A stretch of 64,000 nucleotides of DNA from Acidipila sp. EB88 (GTDB taxonomy: Bacteria; Acidobacteriota; Terriglobia; Terriglobales; Acidobacteriaceae). The position numbers and the translations under genes were made by a program. The notes below the pieces were generated by a model, which saw only the letters and a program-made list of their open reading frames with translations, had not been told where the DNA came from and searched no databases. The number at the start of each line of letters is the position of its first letter. The first letter of the stretch is position 1. Below are positions 1 to 11,026 of the stretch, one piece after another. The stretch is taken from NCBI RefSeq assembly GCF_003858395.1, contig NZ_QWEV01000005.1, positions 1,364,001-1,428,000 of the forward strand, written 5' to 3'.

Positions 1-126
1 CGTGTCCCCGTCACCGCTGGTCGGCGCAGCCGGCTTGGTGGGGGTAACGGCAAAACTGCTGGTGGCGACTGCGAAAAGTGAAACAGCGACAAGCGTCATG
101 CTCAGAGTCCGAATTGCGTTTGTCAT
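1..126 (-). CDS. Secreted protein, N-terminal fragment (runs off window start)
   Basis: Only the first 42 codons are inside the window. The start is the ATG at 126-124 (minus), preceded by GGAG about 10 bases upstream. The peptide begins MTNAIRTLSMTLVAVSLFAV, followed by a small-residue stretch ending near SSFA, which reads as a classical Sec signal peptide. It then enters a Thr/Pro/Ala-rich linker (TPTKPAAPTSGDGDT). No domain is visible, so the function is unknown. It is divergent from gyrB, with about 300 bases of shared upstream DNA. The frame is open to the edge. Confidence 0.6.
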   Translation of the reverse strand, partial: MTNAIRTLSMTLVAVSLFAVATSSFAVTPTKPAAPTSGDGDT

Positions 127-3040
<2,914 letters not shown>

Positions 3041-3065
3041 GCTTCCTCGCATTTTTGTGTCGACG

Positions 3066-3101
3066 AAGGCGCAACAGCCCTGCTGTTGCGCCTTTCTCTT
3101 T
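3066..3101 (+). terminator. Rho-independent terminator of gyrB
   Basis: A perfect 12-bp stem (AAGGCGCAACAG / CTGTTGCGCCTT) with a five-base loop is followed by TCTCTTT, starting 25 bases after the gyrB stop. It separates gyrB from the downstream phosphatase gene and argues against starting that gene before it. Confidence 0.85.
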
Positions 3102-3305
3102 GCGCGAAGCTATTTCCACGAGGAGCCTGTGCCGGGCTGTGCTGACCCGCCTGCCGATACACTCCCGCGTGTTTACGAGTCTCCTGATTGCCACTTGCGG
3201 CCGCGTTGTTTATCGTCCGTTCACCCCCGGCGCGGGACAATGGCCTTTGCGCGCAGCGTCCAGGACACACGGCCGATGCGTCCCACAGGCAGGAGCCACA
3301 TCCGC

Positions 3306-4961
3306 ATGCGCACAGCGCCCGATCCGCCAATCCCACCCGCAAACTCGCCGTTCCAGGATGCCGCCTTCTTTGCCGTCGACTCCGCCCGCACAGCGGCTGA
3401 GCAGTCCGCGACGTTTCCGCAGAGCGTCGCATCGGGCGATCCGCAGCCGCACGGCATCGTGCTGTGGTGCCGTGTCGATCCAACCCGGCAGGGTGGCGAG
3501 AACCCCTCGCTGGTCGCCTGGCAGATCAGCCGCGATGCGACGTTTGCGCCCGGCACGATCGTGACCGCTGGCACTGCTTCCCTTGAGGCCGCACGTGACC
3601 ACACGGTGAAGCTGCCGATCGAGCATGCGGCACTCGCGTCCTATACCGGCTATTTCTATCGCTTCGTGTACAACGGCATAGCCAGCCGCACCGGCCACTT
3701 CAAAACGCTGCCTGCCGCGGACGCCGAGGTATCCCGGATAACGCTCGGCCTTGTGGTGTGCCAGGACTTTGGCGCCGGCTACTACACCGCGCTCGCGCAC
3801 CTTGCCGGCGAACAGGTCGACTACGTGCTGCACCTGGGCGACTACATCTACGAGACCATCTCTTCGTCCGAGTTCCAGAACAACCCTGCCCGCCGCGTGC
3901 CGCCGTTCCCAAGCGGGAGCACCACGATCCCGGTCGACGTGGGCGATTACCGGCACCTGTACCAGGTGTACCGCGGCGACCCGCATCAACAGGCCATGCA
4001 TGAGCGCTTCGCCTATATCCAGCTGTGGGACGATCACGAGTTTGCCAACGACTGCCACCAGGATTTTCATCCCGACGCCAACGCTGCGCCCAGTACCGCT
4101 GCGACGCCGCAGCCCGCGCTGCGACAGGCCGCCAACCAGGCCTGGAGCGAGTATGGGCTGGCCGCGGTCACGTTCGACCCGGCAAAGGGCTGGGAGGAGT
4201 CGATCCAGGTGTATCGCAAGCTTGCCTTTGGCCGGCTGGCAGATTTGGTAATCACCGACGAGCGGCTGTACCGCGACGGGCCGCCGTGCGGTGCAAACGA
4301 GTACGGCGAGCGCTACTTCACGCTGGGCTGCGAGGCGCTGCATGACCCCGCGCGCACGATGCTCGGCACAGTGCAGCGCGCGTGGTTCCTGGAGCAGGTC
4401 ACCGGCTCCGGCGCGACCTGGAAGCTGTGGGCCAACGAGGTCATGCTCATGCAGCTCAAGGCCACGGCCCTGTACGTGAACCTCGACCAGTGGGACGGTT
4501 ATCCGAAAGAGCGGCAACACCTGCTGCAGACGATCGGCGACGCGGGCGTCCAGAACCTGGTTGCGCTGACCGGCGACCTTCACACCTTCCTTGCCGGCTA
4601 CCTCAAGTCCAATTTCGACAACCCGTTCGGGCACGCCGTGGGCGTCGAGCTCATGGTCGGCTCGCTGACCTCGGCCAACTTCGAAGAGGAGATTCGTTCG
4701 GAGGTGCACCTGCCGGGCGCGCCGGTGCCTGCCAAAGGCTTCCACATTCCGCACGACCTGCTGTCCCCGCTGATCCGTACGCTTAATCCGCACATCAAGT
4801 TCTGGGACTCCTCGACGCATGGCTATGCGCTGCTTGCGATCACGCCCGATGAGCTGCGCTGCGAGTTCAAGGCGGTGAGCACGATCCGTGAACCGATCGC
4901 CGAGCTCCGGCCGCTCAAGACCCTGCGCATCCCTAGTGGAAAGGCCGAGCTCCTGGACTAG
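3306..4961 (+). CDS. phoD: PhoD-family alkaline phosphatase/phosphodiesterase
   Basis: Metallophosphoesterase of the PhoD type that releases phosphate from organic mono- and diesters. The PhoD N-terminal domain begins FPQSVASGDPQPHGIVLWCR. The catalytic domain carries HLGDYIYE, LWDDHEFAND and LTGDLHTF, which supply the metal ligands (known for the family). ATG 3306 is chosen because AGGAG lies 10 bases upstream. The frame stays open to 3057, but that would overlap the gyrB terminator and gives non-family sequence. With this start the 551-residue protein lacks the Tat signal usual for PhoD, so it may be cytoplasmic, or the leader was lost; a start at 3240 is possible and also gives no clear RR motif. 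Confidence 0.88.
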   Translation: MRTAPDPPIPPANSPFQDAAFFAVDSARTAAEQSATFPQSVASGDPQPHGIVLWCRVDPTRQGGENPSLVAWQISRDATFAPGTIVTAGTASLEAARDHTVKLPIEHAALASYTGYFYRFVYNGIASRTGHFKTLPAADAEVSRITLGLVVCQDFGAGYYTALAHLAGEQVDYVLHLGDYIYETISSSEFQNNPARRVPPFPSGSTTIPVDVGDYRHLYQVYRGDPHQQAMHERFAYIQLWDDHEFANDCHQDFHPDANAAPSTAATPQPALRQAANQAWSEYGLAAVTFDPAKGWEESIQVYRKLAFGRLADLVITDERLYRDGPPCGANEYGERYFTLGCEALHDPARTMLGTVQRAWFLEQVTGSGATWKLWANEVMLMQLKATALYVNLDQWDGYPKERQHLLQTIGDAGVQNLVALTGDLHTFLAGYLKSNFDNPFGHAVGVELMVGSLTSANFEEEIRSEVHLPGAPVPAKGFHIPHDLLSPLIRTLNPHIKFWDSSTHGYALLAITPDELRCEFKAVSTIREPIAELRPLKTLRIPSGKAELLD

Positions 4962-5011
4962 TTGCGAGTCCTTGTGATGGAACGCCTGCTGCTCCGTCGG
5001 GACGAGCCATC

Positions 5012-5818
5012 GTGTGGCGCGCGGCATGCGTCCTAGCCATGGTGACCCTGCCCCTGTTTTCCCAGGAAGAAGAAGCCGCGGCCGCCGAGGAGCGCGATGC
5101 CGGCGAGGAAAAGCTCGCCTCGATCGAGGAGCGCCTGCTGGCCCGCGATGGACCGCCGCGCCCTCGCAACTTCTGGGATCCGCTGAAAGAGCTGATCTTC
5201 GTGCTGATCTCGGCGCGCACCCGTACCGAGGTGTCGCTCGCGGTGCTGGCAGAGCTGGAGTTGCGCTACGCAGCCGCGCTGGGTAACTGGACCCGCCTGC
5301 GCGATGCCCCGGAGCAGGCGGTGCTGACCCTGCTTGCACCCGTGACCTTCTCCGAAAAGAAAGCGCCCGCCTTGCAGGCTGCGCTCCGGCGCATTACCCG
5401 GCAGACTGGCGGCGCCCTGTCGCTCGATTTTTTTGCGGGGCAGCCTGTGGAGCGGATCCGCCGGTGGCTGGAAAGCTTTGAGGGTGTTGGTGCGCGTGGA
5501 TCCGCCGCAGTGGTCAACCACTCCGCCCTGCGCCTGCGCGCGCTTGCGGTCGATGGACATCACCACCGGATCGCGCAGCGGCTTGGTTTTGTGGGCCGCA
5601 GCGCCACGGCTGCCGAGACCGAGCAGAAACTGCTGTCGCTGCTGCCGGAAGCACGCTGGCCGCCCGCGCGCCTGACCGCCATGCATGACCTGCTCAAGCT
5701 GCATGGGCAGATTCGCTGCACCAGCAACGACTGGCAGCGGCACTGTGCAGCGTGCCCGCTCCTGCCGCTTTGCCCTACCGGCACAGCCACCGTGGACAAC
5801 GTCGAAACGCCGGAGTGA
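5012..5818 (+). CDS. HhH-GPD (endonuclease III-like) DNA glycosylase family protein
   Basis: Helix-hairpin-helix base-excision glycosylase fold. Visible features: the helical core FVLISARTRTEV (compare LLSAQATD in Nth), the hairpin FEGVGARGSAAVV, the GPD Asp in ALAVDGHHHRI, and a C-terminal Fe-S type cluster of cysteines with spacing C-X8-C-X2-C-X5-C. In Nth the hairpin reads GVGRKTA with a catalytic Lys; here Arg stands at that position (GVGARG), so the beta-lyase activity of Nth is probably absent or altered while the glycosylase Asp is kept. The first Cys spacing is X8 rather than Nth's X6. GTG 5012 is the upstream start; ATG 5039 is an alternative, and neither has a strong Shine-Dalgarno. 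It lies 50 bases after the phosphatase gene, same strand. Confidence 0.8.
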   Translation: MWRAACVLAMVTLPLFSQEEEAAAAEERDAGEEKLASIEERLLARDGPPRPRNFWDPLKELIFVLISARTRTEVSLAVLAELELRYAAALGNWTRLRDAPEQAVLTLLAPVTFSEKKAPALQAALRRITRQTGGALSLDFFAGQPVERIRRWLESFEGVGARGSAAVVNHSALRLRALAVDGHHHRIAQRLGFVGRSATAAETEQKLLSLLPEARWPPARLTAMHDLLKLHGQIRCTSNDWQRHCAACPLLPLCPTGTATVDNVETPE

Positions 5819-6180
5819 GCGCGGCGCATCTCGGGTTGGCCACTTCTTCTGCTGTGCGCATGGCACGCTGCCGCTTAAGATAGCCGCAAGCCGGGTGAGG
5901 CTGCATCACTGCTTTGGCGGAGAATCCGCCGAGCGTCGGGTGCGCGCGCGGCGAAAGCATGCGGCGGAGACTTTCTCGAGTGACCAGACAGAGCGGACAG
6001 ACCAGACACACACGGCAGACAAAATGGACGCTCCGAAGGCGGCATCCCTGCATACTCGTTCTGCTGGTAATCGCCGTCATCTGCCCGGTTGCCATGTGCA
6101 GCACCGGCCGGTCGATGATGCATCCGCAGTCCACCGCATCCGGCACCCACACGAGTACACAAGAGCCCAAAGGAGCAGCC
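5819..6180. promoter_or_regulatory. Upstream region of the DUF3224 gene with a short direct repeat
   Basis: A gene-free stretch of about 360 bases. GACCAGACA occurs twice, at 5982-5990 and 6000-6008, an 18-base period inside a purine/AC-rich patch. This could be an operator for two protein dimers on nearly the same helix face, or chance. No good -35/-10 pair was found. Confidence 0.3.
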
Positions 6181-6573
6181 ATGAGCCACCACGCCGAGGG
6201 AACCTTCGAGGTCAAAATGCAGCCTGTGGCCGAGCCGGCGCTGGCTGGGATCTCGCGCATGTCGATGAACAAGCAGTACCGCGGCAGCCTGGAGGCGACG
6301 GCGCACGGCGTGTTCCTGTCTGCGGGCGACCCCAGCCTCGGTGAGGCCGGCTACGTCGCCATGGAGCAGGTCACCGGCACCCTGGACGGGCACAGCGGCG
6401 GGTTCATGCTGCAGCATTTCGCCACGATGGATCGCACCGGGCAGCACATGCAGGTGCGGGTAGTTCCGGGTTCGGGTACCGGCGCACTCACGGGCCTTGC
6501 CGGCGAGCTCACCGTCACCATCATTGAGAAACAGCATCGCTACACGCTGGAGTACACGCTGCCCACCGAATAG
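6181..6573 (+). CDS. DUF3224 domain-containing protein
   Basis: A 130-residue protein matching the DUF3224 pattern: AEGTFEVKMQP at the start, GEAGYVAMEQVTGTLDGHSG in the middle, then FMLQHFATMD, VRVVPGSGTGALTGLAG and a final HRYTLEYTLP strand. Such proteins form a small lipocalin-like/allene-oxide-cyclase-like barrel (family knowledge); their function is unknown. ATG 6181 has AGGAG six bases upstream and matches the usual family length; the frame upstream is open to 5914 but looks non-coding. No signal peptide with this start, so probably cytoplasmic. Confidence 0.85.
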   Translation: MSHHAEGTFEVKMQPVAEPALAGISRMSMNKQYRGSLEATAHGVFLSAGDPSLGEAGYVAMEQVTGTLDGHSGGFMLQHFATMDRTGQHMQVRVVPGSGTGALTGLAGELTVTIIEKQHRYTLEYTLPTE

Positions 6574-6662
6574 CCCGGCGAGCCCTGTGACTTTTGCGGA
6601 GCGCTCCAGCCTACGCATGGGATACTCGGAGTTCCGCAATCCAGCCTGGAGCTTCGCCCACT

Positions 6663-8549
6663 ATGCCCCTTGATCGTCGCGCGTTCCTTTCGATTGCCAG
6701 CAGCCTTGGCATCGGTGTCACCTCGGGACTGTTTCCCGGCGCGCTGTATGCCCTGGCCGCCGAACCGGCCGCAGCAGGCGAGACCGAGCCGAAGCTGCGC
6801 CCCGTGACGCCGGAAATGCTTGAAGCAGCCGCGGCGCTGGCCGGGGTCACGATTGCCCCCGAGCAGCGGCAGCTGATGCTGGAGGGTTTGAACAGCCAGC
6901 GTGACTCCTACGGCGAGATCCGTGCGCTGCACCTGCCGAACTCCGTGGCACCGGCGCTGGTGTTCCACCCGCTGCCGCCTGGCGCATCGCTCCATACCGA
7001 TCGGCAGCCTGCGCGTTTCAGCAGGGTCACAGGCGAAGCGGCAGCACCGGCAAAGCTGGAAGAGCTGGCGTTCCTGCCCGTGCTTGAGCTGGCCGACCTT
7101 GTGCGCCGCAAAAAAGTCACCTCGGTTGCGCTCACCGAGATGTATCTCGACCGATTGCGGCGCTACGACCCGCTGCTGCGATTCGTGGTGACGCTTTGCG
7201 AAGAGCGGGCGCTGAACCAGGCACGCGAAGCGGATGCGGACCTTGCGAAGGGCCACTATCGGGGGCCGCTGCACGGGCTGCCCTGGGGTGCCAAGGACCT
7301 GCTCGCCGTGAAGGGCTACCCCACCACCTGGGGCGCCGGCGGCTTTGAGCACCAGCAGATCGACGAGGACGCCACCGTGGTACAGCGGCTCGATGCTGCC
7401 GGCGCGGTGCTGATCGCCAAGCTTACGCTCGGCGCGCTGGCCATGGGCGATGTCTGGTTTGGCGGCCGCACCCGCAATCCCTGGAACCCGAAGCAGGGCT
7501 CCAGCGGCTCGTCGGCGGGGCCAGCCTCTGCCACGGCCGCCGGATGTGTCGCGTTCTCGATCGGCTCGGAGACGCTTGGCTCCATCTCTTCGCCGTCCAC
7601 GCGCTGCGGCGTCACCGGCCTGCGACCCACCTTCGGTTTTGTGCCGCGCACCGGCGCCATGGCCCTGAGCTGGAGCATGGACAAGCTGGGGCCGATCTGT
7701 CGCGGCGTGGAGGATTGTGCCGTGGTCCTGTCGGCGATCTACGGGCCCGACCAGAAAGATCAGTCAGTGCAGCCTGCCGCGTTTGTGTGGAACGCGGAGC
7801 AGGACTGGCGCAGCCTGCGCGTGGGCTACCTGGAAAGTGCATTTGCCGAACCAAAAGCCACGCCGGATGAACAGGGCGGCAAGGAAGCCAGCGCACCACT
7901 CACGGAACAGGAGCAGAAGGCCGCGGCACGACGCACCGCCGAACGCAGCGCGGCAGACGCACGGCGCCGCTACGATCACACTTACGACGTGGCAGCATTA
8001 GCGAAGCTTCGCAGCATGGGTGTGCACCTGGTTCCGGTGGAGTTGCCGAAGCTGCCGTATGAAGCCATGCTGCCGCTGCTCACCGCCGAAGCAGCGGCTG
8101 CGTTTGATGACCTGACGATGACGGGCAGAGACAAGCTCCTCACGGCGCAGGGGCCGTACGACTGGCCGAACAGCTTCCGGGTCGCGCGCTTCTATCCCGC
8201 CGTTGAGTACATCCAGGCAAACCGGGCGCGCACGCTCGTGATTGCACAACTCTCCAGGCTATTTGAAACAGTGGATGTGATCGTCGCGCCCAGCGGCGGC
8301 GAGCAGTTGCTGGCGACCAATCTGTCCGGCCACCCGGCAGTGATTGTGCCCAATGGCCTTCGCGGCGACGATGCGCCGCAAGGACCGCGCGTGGACACCG
8401 GCGAGGACGATTCCATCGGGGGTCCGGGCACGCCGGTGAGCCTGACATTTTTAGCCGGGCACTATCAGGATGCCAGGGCGTTGCTGCTTGCACGGGCATA
8501 TCAACAGGCGACAGGTTTCGAGAAAAAACACCCTCACCTCGATGTGTAA
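6663..8549 (+). CDS. Secreted (Tat) amidase signature family hydrolase
   Basis: Amidase signature enzyme hydrolysing an amide bond of unknown substrate. The Ser-cisSer-Lys triad is visible: Lys in WGAKDLLA, cis-Ser in the GSSGSSAGPASATAAG loop and the nucleophile region GSETLGSISSPS. The N terminus MPLDRRAFLSIASSLGIGV has the RRxFL Tat motif and a hydrophobic core, so the 628-residue protein is exported folded. About 90 residues between the signal and the amidase core are unassigned, and a charged Ala/Glu/Arg-rich segment (around residues 405-445) interrupts the C-terminal half. ATG 6663 has GGAG 11 bases upstream. It is not GatA: the export signal and the distance from gatB (34180) argue for a catabolic or peptide-amide role. 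Confidence 0.85.
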   Translation: MPLDRRAFLSIASSLGIGVTSGLFPGALYALAAEPAAAGETEPKLRPVTPEMLEAAAALAGVTIAPEQRQLMLEGLNSQRDSYGEIRALHLPNSVAPALVFHPLPPGASLHTDRQPARFSRVTGEAAAPAKLEELAFLPVLELADLVRRKKVTSVALTEMYLDRLRRYDPLLRFVVTLCEERALNQAREADADLAKGHYRGPLHGLPWGAKDLLAVKGYPTTWGAGGFEHQQIDEDATVVQRLDAAGAVLIAKLTLGALAMGDVWFGGRTRNPWNPKQGSSGSSAGPASATAAGCVAFSIGSETLGSISSPSTRCGVTGLRPTFGFVPRTGAMALSWSMDKLGPICRGVEDCAVVLSAIYGPDQKDQSVQPAAFVWNAEQDWRSLRVGYLESAFAEPKATPDEQGGKEASAPLTEQEQKAAARRTAERSAADARRRYDHTYDVAALAKLRSMGVHLVPVELPKLPYEAMLPLLTAEAAAAFDDLTMTGRDKLLTAQGPYDWPNSFRVARFYPAVEYIQANRARTLVIAQLSRLFETVDVIVAPSGGEQLLATNLSGHPAVIVPNGLRGDDAPQGPRVDTGEDDSIGGPGTPVSLTFLAGHYQDARALLLARAYQQATGFEKKHPHLDV

Positions 8550-8552
8550 GTG

Positions 8553-8584
8553 GCACTGCGCGATGCCCGTTCATCGCGCAGTGC
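8553..8584. terminator. Hairpin after the amidase gene
   Basis: A perfect 13-bp stem (GCACTGCGCGATG / CATCGCGCAGTGC) with a six-base loop starts three bases after the amidase stop. There is no T-run after it, so it may act as an mRNA 3' stabiliser or a weak terminator. Confidence 0.5.
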
Positions 8585-8931
8585 TCTGAAACCAGCATTT
8601 CCCGTCACCTACGACCGAAGTGGTAAATTCTGCCGCATCGCGACGGGTGTCTCATCTCGAAATACATCTAAGCAGGTTCGGTGATCTGCCAGGGGATGCT
8701 CTCCGATGCGGGTGCAGCACTGTGCCGGCCCTTGTGGCGAAAGCATGCGGGTCATCCAGCTGCCTGGAGGCCGGCGTCACAGGCACCTTGTAGCCATACT
8801 TAGCAACGACTTACACCTTTGCGCCAATACTCGCCAGCGCGCAAGCCGGCAGGCATGGATGAGTTACCTGTGTACTTACAGACAAGTGAATAAGCGATGT
8901 TAGCTTCCAGAAAGCGTTGGAGGCGCGCCGC
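8585..8931. other. Gene-free stretch upstream of acyltransferase
   Basis: About 350 bases with locally lower GC. Short frames exist but lack ribosome sites and protein-like composition. It presumably holds the acyltransferase promoter; no clear -35/-10 pair could be named. Confidence 0.35.
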
Positions 8932-10143
8932 ATGCATCGTATTTCCGGACTGGATGGAGTCCGCGCGCTGGCCATCATTCTTGTGATCGGGCTTCACATG
9001 GCACAGCGTACCCACGCATCCCTGCTCTACGGGATCTTTCACGGGCAGGACGGGGTCAACCTGTTCTTTGTATTGAGTGGCTTTCTGGTCACGGCGCTGC
9101 TTCTGCGCGAACATGCGCGCACAGGCCAGGTCAGGATTCTTGACTTTTACTATCGCCGGTCGATGCGCATTTTGCCGCCGCTGCTGGCCTACCTGCTGTG
9201 CGTGGTGGCCATCGGCAGGATCACCGGCGACCCGGTGGGTCGCCACGTGATCTTGAGCGTCGTGTTCTTCTACCACAACATGTGCGGCGACGGCACCTGG
9301 ATGCTTGAGCACACTTGGTCGCTCGCGATCGAGGAACAGTTCTACCTGCTGTGGCCGCTGCTGCTGGTTGGGGTCATGCGGATCAACCGGCGCGGACTTC
9401 CGGCAGCCTGCATCGCCCTGATGGTGCTCGCTCCCGTACTGCGCGTGGGCGGCTTCCTGTTGCACTGGCACTGGCTGCACAATCGCGAAAGCCTGCTGCT
9501 GCCGGCACGCATGGATGCGCTGCTGGCCGGGTGCCTGGTGGCCTCGGTTGCGGGCAAGCCGCGATTCGAGCGGTTGTACCAGCGTGCCGAACGCGCCTTC
9601 TGGATGGCGCCCGTGGTGCTCTTCGTGGTGTCGCCCACGCTGTTTGCACGCTATGGCGGCGCCTGGAACTTCACCGTCGGCTATACGCTTGATTCTGTCG
9701 GCGCGGCCTTCCTGATCCTGTGGCTGAGCCGCAACGAGCAACACCTGCTGGGCCGCCTGAGCAATCACAAGGCTGTGACTACGCTGGGCGTCATGAGCTA
9801 CAGCATCTACCTGTGGCAGACGCTGGCGACACGCTATGCCACCAACCTGCTCACGAGCATGGGCGCCCTGGCCTTTCTGGCCGCAGCCGCCTGCGCGAGC
9901 TTCTTCCTGGTGGAGAAACCATCGCTGATCCTGCGCAACCGGCTACGGCAGATGTTCCGTCCGTCGCCACGGCCTGCGGCGGCAATGCAGGTGCAGCCGC
10001 GACGCCCCGCCCGCTGGACTTCGCCTGCCGCCAGTGGATTCGAGATCGGCGTGCCGGCGCGCTTCCACCACCTCCCGATGGACCAACAGGCCTCGCACCA
10101 GCCACAGCAGATGGACCAGCCAATGGCGGCGGCCATGAGTTAA
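8932..10143 (+). CDS. Acyltransferase 3 family integral membrane protein
   Basis: Multi-pass membrane O-acyltransferase (OafA/NodX type) that moves acyl groups onto surface polysaccharide, lipid or secondary metabolite. It begins ISGLDGVRALAIILVIGLHMA; FFVLSGFLVTALLLREH and the TWSLAIEEQFYLLWPL motif (conserved Glu-Glu-Gln-Phe-Tyr) follow, with about ten hydrophobic helices. ATG 8932 has GGAGG eight bases upstream, so the longer frame from 8917 is rejected. The last 60 residues after the final helix are an unusual Pro/Arg then Gln/Met-rich tail (HQPQQMDQPMAAAM) not needed by the family. Substrate cannot be read from context. Confidence 0.88.
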   Translation: MHRISGLDGVRALAIILVIGLHMAQRTHASLLYGIFHGQDGVNLFFVLSGFLVTALLLREHARTGQVRILDFYYRRSMRILPPLLAYLLCVVAIGRITGDPVGRHVILSVVFFYHNMCGDGTWMLEHTWSLAIEEQFYLLWPLLLVGVMRINRRGLPAACIALMVLAPVLRVGGFLLHWHWLHNRESLLLPARMDALLAGCLVASVAGKPRFERLYQRAERAFWMAPVVLFVVSPTLFARYGGAWNFTVGYTLDSVGAAFLILWLSRNEQHLLGRLSNHKAVTTLGVMSYSIYLWQTLATRYATNLLTSMGALAFLAAAACASFFLVEKPSLILRNRLRQMFRPSPRPAAAMQVQPRRPARWTSPAASGFEIGVPARFHHLPMDQQASHQPQQMDQPMAAAMS

Positions 10144-10172
10144 CGGCGCGGCCGGGCTGCTAGGCTGGACGA

Positions 10173-10964
10173 ATGACGGCGATGATCGAGGCAGCCCACC
10201 TCAGCAAGAGCTATCCCCGCACGGGTCCCGGCGAAAACGGCGAGGCGCTGGTGGTGGACGATGTGTCGTTCACCCTGCGCCGCGGCGAGACGCTGGGGCT
10301 GGTGGGCGAGTCCGGTTCGGGCAAAAGCACGATTGCCCGCATGGTACTGGGCCTGGTTCCGCCCAGCGGTGGCTCGGTCACCTTCGACGGGGTTGCGCTC
10401 GCAGGAGCGGGCAGCAGCGAGATGCGCAGGCTGCGCCGACGCATGCAGCCCGTGTTCCAGGACCCTTATGCCGCGCTGAACCCGCGCATGCGCGTACACG
10501 AGATCCTGGCTGAACCGTTCGTGATCCACAAGGACGACATCGCGCGCAGCAAGCCAGCATTGCGCACGGCCACATCGGACCTGCTGGGCCGCGTGGGGCT
10601 CGACGCTTCCGCGCTGGATCGCTATCCGCACGAGTTCTCAGGCGGACAGCGGCAGCGAATCAATATTGCCCGTGCCCTGGCGCTGCGGCCCGAGGTGCTG
10701 GTGCTGGATGAGCCGGTTTCGGCGCTGGACGTGAGCGTGGGCGCGCAGGTCGTCAACCTCCTGCAGCAGTTGCAGCGCGAGTTTGCGCTGACCTACCTGT
10801 TCATCACGCACTCCATGCCGCTGGTGCGCTATCTCGCAACCCAGATCGCAGTGCTGCGCGGCGGCAAGCTGCTGGAGCTGGGCACGGCCGCCCAGGTGAC
10901 CGGCGCTCCCGCGCATGCGTACACCCGGGCCCTGATGGCGGCGACTCCTGCCCTGCGCGCGTAG
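10173..10964 (+). CDS. ABC transporter ATP-binding protein, oligopeptide/dipeptide (OppF/DppF) type
   Basis: Soluble nucleotide-binding subunit. Walker A is GESGSGKST, the Q-loop region is PVFQDPYAALNPRM (the 'DPYASLNPR' form typical of Opp/Dpp/Nik ATPases), the signature is SGGQRQRINIARAL, Walker B is VLVLDEPVSALDVS and the switch His sits in LFITHSM. 263 residues. Opp-type F subunits normally sit beside a D subunit, two permeases and a binding protein; none are adjacent here, so this is an orphan ATPase whose partners must be elsewhere. The start ATG 10173 has only a weak ribosome site; a second in-frame ATG follows at 10182. Confidence 0.88.
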   Translation: MTAMIEAAHLSKSYPRTGPGENGEALVVDDVSFTLRRGETLGLVGESGSGKSTIARMVLGLVPPSGGSVTFDGVALAGAGSSEMRRLRRRMQPVFQDPYAALNPRMRVHEILAEPFVIHKDDIARSKPALRTATSDLLGRVGLDASALDRYPHEFSGGQRQRINIARALALRPEVLVLDEPVSALDVSVGAQVVNLLQQLQREFALTYLFITHSMPLVRYLATQIAVLRGGKLLELGTAAQVTGAPAHAYTRALMAATPALRA

Positions 10965-11026
10965 CGGGGGCGTCCGACACCCGCGTTGCCGCATCGTTTG
11001 GGGTTCCCGGGGAATCTAGCAAGGAG

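Noticed and set aside
8706..8903. 65-codon plus-strand frame in the gap before the acyltransferase
   Set aside because: No Shine-Dalgarno, Cys/Arg/His-rich non-protein-like sequence, and overlaps the presumed promoter.
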